Of a stretch of 64,000 nucleotides of DNA, positions 33,948 to 54,894 are shown piece after piece (the first letter of the stretch is position 1; each line of letters begins with the position of its first letter). The DNA comes from Hypomesus transpacificus (Eukaryota; Chordata; Actinopteri; Osmeriformes; Osmeridae): assembly GCF_021917145.1 (NCBI RefSeq), contig NC_061078.1, positions 7,887,604-7,951,603 on the forward strand, in the 5' to 3' direction. A program made the translations under genes and the position numbers. Under the pieces are notes generated by a model. The model ran no database searches. It saw only the letters and a program-made list of their open reading frames with translations, and had not been told where the DNA came from.

Positions 33948-35111
33948 GACAAATTTGTTTTCTATGAAAACACCCCTACCATATCTGAGTAGTCTCCTCT
34001 ACATCAAATACAGAGAGAACAGTCATGGTAGTTTTGAGCACCAATCATCAGTAAGAAAGGCAGGGGTTACACTGGAACATACCACTTTCACAGAGAAAAT
34101 ACCTGCTGTTTTCTGTCACTCCTTGTACATTTATGTATCTGTGTATACTGAACATAAACACAACAATCCAACAAGAACACAGTTTGAGTGATGATGGTGT
34201 TTGAAACATGTCTGGTTTTAAACCTCCAACAACAACAACAACAACAACTGTGTTTTCACAACCTGCTGATCTCCCGTCTTTAAAGCAGTTGGACAACTGC
34301 AGAGCCCCTGTCCTTCTACAGGGTCTCCCCCTAAGTGTGCAGGGGCACTTTCAAGCTTAATCCACACCACCACGGTGACTTATATATCTCCATGTCCTTT
34401 GAATGACCGGATTTTGTCATTGTGGTTGTGTGGGAGACCAGCAGTCTTGGCATAGTTACACAAACACACCTTACGTGGTATCTTAGCTGTACACACGGCA
34501 GTGCTCTGATGAGTTCAGCCTCTGTAAAGGTAGGGTAAGAAGAGGTATTGAATTTGGCTTAAGCCCTGAGTAAATCAAATTTAGTGTAGCTTCTGAAAGT
34601 AACAGTCCAGAGGTAAAGAACAGGATAAGAGGTACAGATGTGGAATGGTAGAGGAATAGACTTTCATACTGTGCTGTGGTTAATATTGAAATATTCTAAA
34701 AAAAACAAAGTCAAACTGAATGGTATATAATCTCTAAGTACCCCTATACAATATCTCAATAGTGCAAACTTTTCTGTGTACATTACAACCTTTAAGCAAT
34801 TGATAAGCAGAAGGTTAAAGTGTTTCTGCCCCTATAAACCTGCATGAAGGACGATCTGATTTGTATTCAGAGCCTGTCAGATAGAACAGCTGTCTGTATG
34901 CAGGGGCTGGTCCGGGCAGGGTCAGACGGAGACACGGTGGTGAGACAATCCTCACAGACATGGAGACTTCATGACTCTGTTGTCCCTAAAGCACCATCTG
35001 GGAGCTTCTGTTTCAGCAAGCCCACTCAAGATATATAAAAAAAACTTCACATCTCAATATCGGTCATGCCAGACCTACTGTTCATGGGCCCTACTGGGAT
35101 CAGGAATGAGT

Positions 35112-40265
<5,154 letters not shown>

Positions 40266-40387
40266 GGGAACTGTTTCTGGGCAGCCACAGGTGCAGCTCC
40301 TTGCTGCTGTTGAGGGTAGTTACCCAAGCCTCAACACCCTACAGCTGGAAGTGCAGTCTCAACACTTCCGAGTCCAAATCGAAGGAA

Positions 40388-40412
40388 CCAATCCGCGAGG
40401 AGCCTGACGTAA
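40388..40412 (-). promoter_or_regulatory. CRE-like and CCAAT motifs upstream of afg3l1
   Basis: TGACGTAA (40,405-40,412) and CCAAT (near 40,388, written on the plus strand) lie 125-150 bp upstream of the afg3l1 start codon, in a short CG-containing stretch. The same TGACGTAA octamer occurs upstream of got2. Promoter function is inferred from position. Confidence 0.4.
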
Positions 40413-40419
40413 AACGCGT

Positions 40420-41890
40420 CAATAGTGTCAGCCTATTTTAATGTTGTCTAACTTTTCTTAAATACGTTATTCTGAAACTGATACAAAAGAGCGGAAAACG
40501 GCTTAGAATGTGTGCTTATTCAAATTAGATAACATTATGCTTTATTTCTGCCTTTTTTAAAGCCACTGACGGATTTGAGTTAGACCATCCTGCTGTTTAG
40601 CGATTGGTCAATATTTGCAATAACAAGTGACGCTTGCTACATTTTATTTGGCTTCTGCGCTTCAAACACTAGACTCTTACCTTGGATCATGTAATACTTA
40701 TATTGGAATTGCAGAAAGACATGGCAATCGTAACAAGCCCTAAAGCGGGTTAGAAACACGACCGACTCGCTCTGTTTAGAAACACTTTATTCATGCTAAG
40801 CCTAACATAAGTCTATTATTATCGACAGATAATTAGATTTTAACCTACAAGAAACAGCAGGCTATTTTCATCTTTTATACATCATATGTATGAGGGTCAT
40901 GGTTAACTAAAATTGATTTAATGCAGATGTACCAGCGCACGCTGCTGATCATCATTTTGACTCAATGGTAATAATATTTGATTACAATAACAATGACAAC
41001 AAATACTTTAAATTCATGCTGAAAGAAAACACAGCCAATATTTATTATTTTAAAACAAATAATTATAGTCTTACTTAATAATGTGTCCAGAGGTAATCAG
41101 TCTTCATCTCTTCAAAGAATATGATCCATTTTAAAACAAGCTACTAAGAACATCCACTTATGTTATATTTGATAATAACATCGTAATATTTCTGACCATA
41201 TAAGGTACACACATACAACACAATATTTAAACTTAAAACTTAAAAAAACAACAAATAATAAAGATTTACCAGTGCATCACGAGCACCTTATCGCTCACAT
41301 TAAACTAATCAGTTGTCACACTTGGTCCAGCTATTACACGTGGTCCAGCTGTCACACCTGGTCCAGTGCAGTGCTGCAGCAGTGCAGCCCCTGAGACAGA
41401 CCCTGCAGCCTGTCTCCAGAACCTCAGCTAGGGACAGATCAACTTCAGTGTCATAGTTGTTTGTGATCTGTATAGCAGTAAGGGGGTCATATATCTGCCA
41501 ATAAATACAGGCTTACACCTCATATCAGTTAAGGCCTTGAAGTGAATGGCAGTTTTGTTTAACCAATTTCAAATTAAGTTGCTGTTTTTAAGTAGGATAC
41601 AAATTCACAATGGTTAGAGTACATCTTAAGTAGTATTGAGGCTAATCTTGTGTGTCCAACTGTGCAGCCAAAGTATCACCAGGTTACATAAACAGCCTCC
41701 ATGTTAGACCTGACTTGAACAAACATCCTCACAACATGGAGACCAGAAAATGACACTAACCAAGATCAGTACAGGAGAATGCTTTCCAAGGCTATGTATT
41801 AAAAACAATAAACGTTGAAAAGTCTTAATAGTGTGGTATGCAACATCAGGCAAAGAGCTACATCCTCTACCAGTCACAGTGACAGTTGTT
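40420..41890. other. afg3l1-def8 intergenic region and probable def8 3' UTR
   Basis: The stretch is AT-rich with no coding exon. TTTATT sequences near 40,786 and 41,041 read AATAAA on the minus strand and could end def8 transcripts. A small triplicate of TGGTCCAGC(T) with CACAC spacers lies at 41,320-41,370. Confidence 0.5.
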
Positions 41891-41899
41891 TTGTCATGG

Positions 41900-45835
<3,936 letters not shown>

Positions 45836-45989
45836 CTCACCAGCAGCGCCTGGTGTAGTAAATAACACATGCAGTTGCAATCACGGGGACAACCATGCAC
45901 ACGTCTTACACGAATGGATGTATTCCATACTGTATAAAATTATATAATTACTTAAAACTTAACACTGGACATTGGTAGCAATAGTACAC

Positions 45990-48900
45990 TACAGTACATC
46001 ACGAACAGTAGAGCAGTGGAGCTAGCCTAGCCAAGACGATGCTGCAGTCAGATGAAGTGACACTGCTGTGCTGTCTCCAAATGTTGAGCAAATTTGAGCA
46101 ATTTGATGGCACCAATACTGTCAAGGACAGCACGACAACTCAGAACGTTTGCTCTAGCTAGCTAGTCAGACGGATCTATCTTTCGTCTGCTTGCTACAAT
46201 GCGTTAGCAACGTTGGCTATGTAGCTTGCTAGCTAGAAACAGTCAGTAAACAAGACAAGCTCACCCCATTGTCAAGCTCACACCAAGATTATTTGGATAT
46301 CATACGCACAGGCTAGCAGCACTCTTTGAACACGCGGGTTTCCCCCAAGATATCAAGTTGTTGCTATCCTCCTCAACACTTGCCCGCTTGCTTATGTAGT
46401 TGTAACAGTTATCAGCATCACAGGAAAGATTCCACCATTTTTCCCTTTGCCTGGTCTGTCTCTGTCACCGCTGTGGTATTATTGTTGTAGGTTACTGTAG
46501 CACCATCTATCGTGCCACTCACGTAACAACACTGATCATCTCTCCTAAAGAATCCTTCATATACCTTCCGGTGTTGTCTTTATATGGCACCCGGGTCTTC
46601 TTGTGCATTGACAAATATATATATATATATATAATTCTTTAAATGAATTAACTAGTCCTTGCCTGAGTTCAGTAGCCTACATGACCTGGTCAAGACTCAG
46701 TGCTGCTCCCATACATTGGCCTTTCAGATAGGCCTAAGGAATTGGACAATCCATGAACAGACAAGCTGTGCATCATGATCACATGAAGGGGAGGAAAAGA
46801 CATAAACAGATAATGACCAATTTTCTAAATTCTAGACGGTCTACAGTGTAAGTTATCATGCAGAAAAAGCTGGATGGTGGATTTTCCACAGGATGTGTTG
46901 CCAATATTGACATCCTATCCTGTGGTGTACCTTCCTGTATCTGCACCCTCTGGGTTCTAAGTGCTTGAATCCATGTGTGGATGAATAGTGTGTGTGTGTG
47001 TGTTAATAAGTGTGTGTCAATGTATGCCTGTGTCTTCTCAACCAGAGCAAACCAACAGAATGGGACATAGATGTTTACGGCTTACATTCATTACAGAGAC
47101 AAAGACTTCTCTGTTTTTGATAGGTGTCTGTGTGTGTGTGTGTGTGTGTGGAAAGGGTCAGCGGTAAGTTCAGCAGAGGCAATGAGCAAAAGAACATGTT
47201 TAGTGCTGTTCTTCCAGGGTCAGTCGGGCTCAGCAGCTTGTGATGTACACAGCCTCTAACCCTAACCCCCACCCCCACAGCCTCTAACCCTAACCCCCGC
47301 CCCCACAGCCTCTCACCCTAACCCCCGCCCCCACAGCCTCTCACCCTAACCCCCGCCCCCACAGCCCAGCAGGGTCAGAACCACAGGTCTAAACATTAAT
47401 AATATCTACAGCGGATGTCATAAGGCCTCATTTGGGTTAATCACTTCTGACATCAGCAACATCATCTTATCATCTCACCCTTTACATCCCTTTGGGTAGC
47501 TACATCATGTCCCTTAATAGCATGTGTGACAGTGTGGGGGTTACCAACCTGGTGCAGCAGCTTAGTGATAGACATGCTGCTCCGCTCACCCTGAGGGGAA
47601 GGAACTGGACTGTTTAAAACGGTTCTGGCCAATAAGGAATCATGTTAAGAGCTTTGATTTGACAAAGAGAATCGTAAAATCATGTAACTTAATTAACTTG
47701 CCTTGGAGACATGCTATTTCCCCCATCTGTTCAGAACCCAGATCCTGTCTATTAAAAGCTGAGTTGAGATAGTTGAATAGATCTTGTGTTTGAAGAAGAC
47801 AGCCACATGAAGGACCATGTGGCTGTCTGGCTCCAGCCCAGGTGTTTCACGGCAACGATACAAAGTTTGGTTCTGCTGTGACCTCCTTATCTTGAAGTCT
47901 TAAATTATAACTATGCCTGTCTCACCTTGGAGACCAGAACTAACCCTGTCACCATGAAAACCACAACTAATCCATATTGGAGACCAAAACTGACCTTGTC
48001 ATCATGGAATTCTGAACAACCCATGTCACATTGGAGACCAGAACTAAAGTTGTCCCCATGGAATTTGGACAACAATATGTATATTGTATAATCAGGTGCT
48101 GTTACCAAGTTTTTTAATCATACAAGTGATTCTGTGATTTGATGATGAACATTTTGATAGTAAGTAAATGCCAAAACCATTTGCCATGAACAAACTCACT
48201 TTCAGGCTTATACACAAATTAAATGACACAAACCATGCTTATTTCTTACATTACATTTTAATTTAATTATTCATGCATACTTTATTTGCCAAATAAAATT
48301 GACAAGAGATGGAGACATTAGAATATACAGTATAGCCAATATCTGAAATGATATACATGTGTAGGGTGAGATTTTGTTTAACTGTAATCCTAAACGAGCA
48401 CAGTTCAGTTACAGTAGCTTCACACATTGAGATCAATTTGAGGATTTACTGATCTTTACATCAGAACAAAGTGACTTCTTAATGTATTAGGTTAAATGTT
48501 TTAATAGTACAGGCTGTGAAAATAGAAGCAAATGGATGATGATCAAATACAACTTAAATTGGAACAATTCACTTTAGTTTTTTCATCTATAATACATTTG
48601 TTGTGTTTAAATTGTATTTTCCATATGCTTATATTGATTATTCTAAATAAAATCATATTTCAAAGTCCGTCCATAGCCCATCACATGAGAACGTTAACCG
48701 TGAAAATATTATTCGTATTTTGACTAGGCCTTTAAGCCTACATACAAATGAGACATGTGAACACACAAATAAATAAAAACAGTACACACTGAAAAGGGGT
48801 TCTTTTGCAAATGTCCTTTAGAATTCCAAACACTCCTGTAGGACGTAGCCTACGACTGACCAAATTACTCAAATTTGAATGACTGAAAAAAATCTTCTTG

Positions 48901-49480
48901 AGCCATATGCAGCATAGCATGACACGAAGGCCTTTGCTACATTAAAATACTGAACGACATCCTTTTTCCAACATCATCTTGCGTTTAGCCTTCAATCGAT
49001 CTCCATATTATTTACAAACTTAATGAATTAGGCCTACCAACCATGTTTTCCAACATATCAATAAAAGTCAGTCTTTTCGCTCCCTGAGAAAACTGGACCC
49101 GTGGCAGTCAAACGTACATTAGGATATTCATAAAAAGAGCTCCGCTTGGCAGTTGGACGGATACGATCATTATAATGAGATCGTTTTAATTGATAGGCCT
49201 ACTGTGTCTTAAAGTTTTAGGCCCAGCACCGCAGCCATAGAAAAGCTACGATCCTTTAAGCGTAACATGCACAAACTGCAATGTCCCGCTATCCTGAATT
49301 CCTTCCCGGTAGGTCAACACAGAAATGCGACTCGACCGTTTGAGGCCAGACACGTTTTCACCATTGGCATCACAACAACGCTTTGAAAAGGCCACCCCTC
49401 CACTCCCCCAACTCTCTCATCTCCTTTCATTATTAACCATCTCCGTCAGCTCGATGCCAGGGTTGGAGTTTGGATTCAAG
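45990..49480. other. def8-mc1r intergenic region
   Basis: The interval holds no recognisable exon. In human and many vertebrates TUBB3 sits between MC1R and DEF8, and I see no tubulin sequence here. Contents include short GCTAGC-rich direct repeats (46,150-46,240), an (AT)n run (46,616-46,634), a 28-bp telomere-like array (listed), and diverged copies of a TTGGAGACCA(G/A)AACTAA unit at 47,922-48,065. From 48,100 the sequence is AT-rich; a TTTATT near 48,280 is a candidate minus-strand signal for mc1r. Confidence 0.55.
47253..47364. repeat. 28-bp telomere-like, C-rich minisatellite, 4 copies
   Basis: Units start at 47253, 47281, 47309 and 47337. Each contains CCTCTAACCCTAACCCCC followed by (A/G)CCCCCACAG. 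The last two copies share a TCTCACCC change. The minus strand carries runs of G5, G5 and G3 in each unit, well suited to G-quadruplex formation. The CCCTAA core is telomere-like, but the unit is not a telomere repeat. Confidence 0.9.
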
Positions 49481-49500
49481 TGTGAACATCGGGCCCGCTG

Positions 49501-50484
49501 TCACATACTGAAGCGCCAGCACCATGAGCAGATGAGCAGTTCTTTGAGCGTTTTTCGCAGCTCCTGGCTCCGATAGGCATAGATGAGAGGATCGATGATC
49601 GAATTACAGATGATGAGGATGAGGAAAAGGTTAAAGTGGCTGAAAAAACAGGTGCAGAATGGCGTCTTGGGACAGGTGAGTATTAGGATGAGGTGGAGGA
49701 AGAAAGGGCCCCAGCAGAGGATGAAGACCCCAAGCAATATGGTGAGCGTGATGGCTCCCTTCATGCTCGTGGCCTGGCGGCGGCTCTTGTGAAAGGCCAT
49801 GATGCGCCGCGAGTGCACGTGTGCCAGGATGAACATGTGCAAGTAGAGCACGGCAGTGAACACGAGCGTGATGAAAAAGAACGTCACCAGGCAAACAATT
49901 ACGGCTTTGTCGGTGTGGTAGACAATGAATAACGTGCTGGAGGTGATGCTGGCCATCCACACCAGGACGATAATGACCACGGCGCGCTGCGTGGTCATGA
50001 TGCTGTGGTAGCGTAGAGCGTAGAAGATGGTGATGTATCTATCCGCAGCGATGGTGCACAGGAAAGACAGCGAAGACACCACGGAGCTGCAAATCATGAT
50101 GTCAATGACATTGTCCAGGTGTCTCAGCATATCTTGGGTCACCTGCATTAACCCCTGCTCGTTCAGGAGCATGAACAGCGTCTCCACCACATTACTGACG
50201 CTCACCAGCATGTCAGAGACGGCCAGACAGCAGATAAAGTAGTACATGGGTGAGTGCAGGTTGCGATTTTTTATGATAGCCAGCACCACCAGAATGTTTT
50301 CAACCAGACTAATGAGGCCCAGCGTTAGGAACAGCTCCTGCGGGATTCGAATCTGCACGCAACCAGTGGCGTTATGCTCCCCTTTGCTGGCGTTGTGGGT
50401 CGCGTTGTCGTCCATGTACATGGTGAGTGGACTCAGCTCCATATGGTGCATGACAAAACTGTGCTGCTGAGAAGTACAGTTCAT
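49501..50484 (-). CDS. mc1r: melanocortin 1 receptor, single exon, complete
   Basis: The frame encodes a 327-aa class A GPCR without introns, as is usual for MC1R. It binds alpha-MSH (agonist) and agouti proteins (antagonist) at the melanophore surface and signals through Gs/cAMP to control pigment type and dispersal. Seen: N-glycosylation sequons at N2, N27, N31 and N38; seven hydrophobic segments, TM1 at about residues 50-72; [18 protein letters not shown] in TM2; DRY at 148-150 followed by [10 protein letters not shown]; a short second extracellular loop, typical of melanocortin receptors; CWGPFFLHL in TM6; DPLIYAYRS in TM7 in place of NPxxY; and C-terminal cysteines suited to palmitoylation. 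An ATG five codons upstream is in frame, but MNCTS matches the usual fish start with an N-terminal sequon. The neighbours tcf25 and def8 support MC1R over other melanocortin receptors. Confidence 0.95.
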   Translation of the reverse strand: MNCTSQQHSFVMHHMELSPLTMYMDDNATHNASKGEHNATGCVQIRIPQELFLTLGLISLVENILVVLAIIKNRNLHSPMYYFICCLAVSDMLVSVSNVVETLFMLLNEQGLMQVTQDMLRHLDNVIDIMICSSVVSSLSFLCTIAADRYITIFYALRYHSIMTTQRAVVIIVLVWMASITSSTLFIVYHTDKAVIVCLVTFFFITLVFTAVLYLHMFILAHVHSRRIMAFHKSRRQATSMKGAITLTILLGVFILCWGPFFLHLILILTCPKTPFCTCFFSHFNLFLILIICNSIIDPLIYAYRSQELRKTLKELLICSWCWRFSM

Positions 50485-50519
50485 GTCCGCCTCTCGCACA
50501 CAGCTGCAGTCGGTCCTAC

Positions 50520-53500
50520 AACAAACAACACGAGGAACTTGAGTCTTTCTTATTTAAAACAATGGGTGACTTGACCATCACCACGCTTACGCTGAGGGGT
50601 ATGGACATTTGGCTATCATGAAATGCACTCTGTGGTCTAGTTAAAAGGCACCAACTTTAATCCTGACCGTGAATATTAACCGGCGGGGAAAGGTTAAAGG
50701 GTTAACCCCCAATTAAGAATAATTACGCTAAAAACTTTGTCTTTCAGCAGACTACCGTTTCATTCCGTCTGCATGGTGAAGGTGTATTGGGGTTCTGCGG
50801 TAGTATGGTCCATATAGTTTGAGCATATTCTTGTCTCCAAATAAACTTTAAGATTGACACAAAATAAATCAAATAAAGGAGTCAACGGGTAGGCCTATGA
50901 GAAGTAAAGTTTTGAGTAAAAGTTGTCAAGCTTTAATTCAAGAAGATACATGCCGAGTATTGCCCACGGAACAAAAAAGCCTATAGCCTATCAAGATTAA
51001 AAGGTTGATTGAAGACGAAAGATGAGAAAGAAAGAAGATGACATTTACTATGAATTCACATTGACGCACCTTTACGCTGTCCTGAAAAATAGTTTCTTGT
51101 ATTTGCACGACACGTATAAAACTTGTATTGACCACTGATGCATATCTCTTTTTAATCCCACTTCAGTGTTGAGCCAAAATATCGGATGCGGTCAAATAAT
51201 CATCCATGCCAGTTCTCTTCATCCTAAAATCGAAATTGTTCTGTCAAACTGTGCTTGGCAAAGGTGCGCATGCTGCACAGCAGCTCTACTGATGGGAAGA
51301 TGTTATTCCTTGGAGTGCCGCCCATCGATACCCAATTGCGAGCGGGGAAAATCAAACATTTGGAGATCCGGTTGGTCTACGGTCAGTAAATGTTTGTCCC
51401 GCGCGCTGACAGTGTGTTCCTTAAAGGCTGTTACGCTTCTCGAACTCCTCCTTTCTCGTGCGGAAGGCAACCGCATGATACTGACAGACATAAACGGAAT
51501 AACGCATGATCCCGCATCTGAAATATTTAACACCATTGTGGTTTAAGCTCTAAACTGTTTTGAGATCTTTATCATTCATTGTCATTAAAGTAGCCTAACT
51601 GAGTGAAGTGCAGAATTAAAAATGGTAGGCCGATTTCACCTTTAAAAAAGCCTAAGAGGTAGCCTTCAACAACACTTTCAGAACTATGAGATGATAACTT
51701 TGCAATAGACTTGCCCATCCCTATTTGTCATGACCAGTCCAGTAATTGTCACTTTACGCACGTTGCGCACAGATCAAGGGCTTAAAAAAATCACTGAGCG
51801 CCCACAATTTGGTATCAGTGTGTTCAGATTGCACGCATGATTTACAATTGGCCCAAACCAGTCGTATTTATGCAGCCTGATAAACGATCAATGTCCTTTG
51901 AATATTTCAGATTCTGTGGCAAGATGAGAGGGGTTGCTTGCATTGCTGGGATAGAGCTACCGTAAATCTGCGGTACATCAGGTTGTTAGATGGCTTGTTC
52001 TCACTCTCATGCCTCTGGCGCCAGCCGATTTTTACCACAACACGGTTCCAGAACAGCGTTAAATTATGAAGATTACTTGACCTGGATACAAAAGGACACA
52101 TCCTTAACTGAGCAACTGCCTCAGTTAGATATGGATACGTTTACCCGGAATCGAGGATGGTCTTTCCAAAAGTTGTCTAATGGAGGAGCATTTGGGTCAA
52201 TTGAATGCGCGTGTTAAGCCCCTCAGTCTCTTAGAACTACTGGTCATCTGTTCACTTTAGACGTCAGTTAAGCAACAACGCACGAAAGATTTTTCGCTGT
52301 CGAGCAAAGTGCTAACCCAATCATTTATGAAACTTCCCTATAACTCTTGTCAGCCATCCAGCTGTTAACGTCCCTCTCTTCATAACCATAGATATCTGAA
52401 TAGAAATAGAGCAAATACAACTGCTTTTGCCTTTTAATAATCATAGAACAAAACACAAATTGAAATAATCCTATAAAATAACGTATTTATAATGATGTAG
52501 ATAATTACTGATCTAGTGTATGTAACCCCCTAGCCTTTTCTGACCCCACCTACCAGGCTAAACCCCAGCCCTGGCTCAAGTATTGCAGAGACCCTTGCAT
52601 GCCTCAATCACTCACACATGTGGCTAGCAAATTAGACATCTTACAATCACACCAATTGCCTATGTGTGAATAAGAGAGAGGACAGAAATATCAGCCTGAC
52701 AAACAAGCACACATGTTCAGTCATACCCACAATCTTTTAATCTCATACCTCATATCAGCAGAAAGCCAAATAACATCTCTTTGCACAAGTGACAGTGCAC
52801 AATGTCTTTCTTTAGGGTAATTGACCTGGACTTCAACCTTTTTACGTAAAGCAGCTCCAGCCACTGCCTGAAAGGCCTCATAACTGAGTAATGACGTTGA
52901 CAAAATGCTCTTACCCCTCCTGAGAGTGCAGTGTATGCTGCATGCAGCAAATCAAGCTCATTAACTCATGGAAATGAAATCTAGATGAGTATCTCTTGGA
53001 CTGCAACTTCCTGGACCAGGGAAGTCAAGAAAGGTCAGTTTGTGTGTGTTTTTCAAATGCAGCATTACTCTTGTTATTGAGTCTATGTGGCAAGGCGCCC
53101 ATGAGCAAGATAAGCATATGATCGGTTTGTGTATTGTAATGCTTAAGCTCACTCACAAAGACACTCTCACACACACACAGCAACAGGAATACAAGGTGTC
53201 CCGGGCCGGCAGTGGCCATTAACCCTCTAATGACAGCAGTGAGCCCATTTTAACAGCAATCCTCAAAGCAATGTCTTAAAAATGAGGCTTTACACTGTAA
53301 TTATGAGACTGTTACATCATTACGTCCATATGGAAAGTCCTCCTCCATGAACTGGAAGACACAGTCCACTTGTAAACAATACACAGGCCAGAGAGATATC
53401 TGCACCATAACCACTTCCACACTCATACACTACATACTGTACATGCTAGCCATGATAAACACACCTGAACACTCACACACATTCTTTATCACTTCAGACG

Positions 53501-54330
53501 ACTTTACAGTGAATGTTTCTCTGGCTTTCCCTGGTGTCTATACTGAGCCCAATCTGTGTTTCTGGAAGGGGGGTGTGGCCTGTGCTGCCTCGGGGGAGGG
53601 GTGTCAGTGCAGTGGAGGGGACACCTCACATGATGGCTCCTCATGACTAGCTTGCAGCCACAGGTAGACAGGAACAAGGGGCTGGTTGAGCAGCAGGAAG
53701 GACCCTTTGGGCGGCACCGTCATGTGGCCTCTGCAACACAGAGTGTTTAGTACCAGCCCCGTACGGCGACTTACCATCTGTAGCTCTGATGAGTGTATAG
53801 TACAGGAAAGATCCTTATATTTCATAGCATTTCATACATGTATGCCTCCTACTGCAGATCCACAGACATTTCAAATGTGTATATGTGAATGGGAACTATT
53901 CAGCTACGCAAATGAATGTCATGAGACATGTTCCTCTGCCACAACATCCAAGGACGAGGCCATCTCCTTGCCTCCAAGTAGTAAGTACTGAAGTATCCAG
54001 TTCTCAGTAATACAACTTCAAACATTACGGTATTAATATGAAGGATTCTACCATCTCTACATGAGCAGAAAGTATACTGAAGGCCTTGTTTATTAATGTT
54101 CCATGAAACAAAAAATGCTTTAAAGAAGTTAAGTGGACTGCACAGAATTGATTATACGCTTCCAATAAACGTATTGAAACATTAGGAACATTTATTTTCT
54201 AATCAGTGAGGAGGACAACTTCTAAGAAGAATAAATTCTTCCGATAAGCCAAATCATATTAAAATCATTTAAAGTTTACTGTGAAACAATATGAACATCA
54301 ATGACTTCCTGTTTTTAAACCATGTGTTAT
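50520..54330. other. mc1r upstream region (mc1r-tcf25 intergenic)
   Basis: About 4 kb of largely unique sequence separates the mc1r start from the 3' end of tcf25, and it should contain the mc1r promoter and enhancers. No tubb3 or other known neighbour was recognised. The only exon-like segment is the one listed at 53,604-53,730. I cannot assign specific regulatory sites. Confidence 0.5.
53604..53730 (-). CDS. possible unassigned terminal exon (weak)
   Basis: On the minus strand an acceptor-like TGTGTTGCAG (centred near 53,732) is followed by an open frame of about 41 codons starting GHMTVPPKGSFLLLNQ and ending at TGA (53,604). The first 27 or so codons have a strongly G/C third position, unlike the surrounding AT-rich DNA. 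I do not recognise the peptide, and no partner exon could be found between here and tcf25. It could be a terminal exon of an unknown gene, a conserved non-coding block, or chance. Adjacent plus-strand sequence (53,860-53,985) also has acceptor- and donor-like ends around a Cys-containing frame. Confidence 0.2.
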
Positions 54331-54343
54331 GATCATGTGATAC

Positions 54344-54349
54344 TTTATT
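54344..54349 (-). terminator. tcf25 polyadenylation signal (candidate)
   Basis: TTTATT (AATAAA on the minus strand) lies about 550 bp after the tcf25 stop. Another lies at 54,191. Confidence 0.4.
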
Positions 54350-54576
54350 GAGCAGTTCTGACTTTTATCAGAATTCATCTCTCGAGCATTGCAGTTGACC
54401 GTCACTTGGCTGTTAGGACAACACTACAGGAGCCCATCCATTTTTGAAACAGCAAATTGATTTCTCTCATGATCAAACCTAGGTTTAAATATTAACATTT
54501 TCACAAAAAGCCCATGTTATATTCCTGATAAGCAATCAGATGTTTTCATCAAGTAGCATTCTATCAAACTGAGAAG

Positions 54577-54655
54577 AAAGGGAGGGATGAGGGAGAAGAG
54601 AGGGAGGAGAAAGGGAGGGATGAGGGAGAAGAGAGGGAGGAGAAAGGGAGAGAGT
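54577..54655. repeat. 33-bp purine-rich tandem repeat, about 2.3 copies
   Basis: AAAGGGAGGGATGAGGGAGA starts at 54577 and 54610 with a partial at 54643. It would lie in the tcf25 3' UTR. Confidence 0.8.
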
Positions 54656-54894
54656 GTAGGACCAGGGTGCACTTCAGAATGTTATAATTAGAGAAATGAG
54701 CCAGACCCTCATTAGGATCTATTATTATTATTATTATTAGCATGTTGTTCATCCACCAGAACATGATCTTGATCTGTTCTTATGGTAACCGTCTCAGGTG
54801 TTGCATCCTACTTGTTTTCTCTGCTCTCCTTCCATGTTCTTCATCCTTATCCCCCCCCCTTCTAGTTCATGCACCTTCCTTTCTTCCCCCCATC

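Noticed and set aside
50485-50499. Upstream in-frame ATG as the mc1r start (five extra residues)
   Set aside because: The MNCTS start gives the expected N-terminal glycosylation sequon and the usual fish MC1R length. The upstream ATG remains possible.
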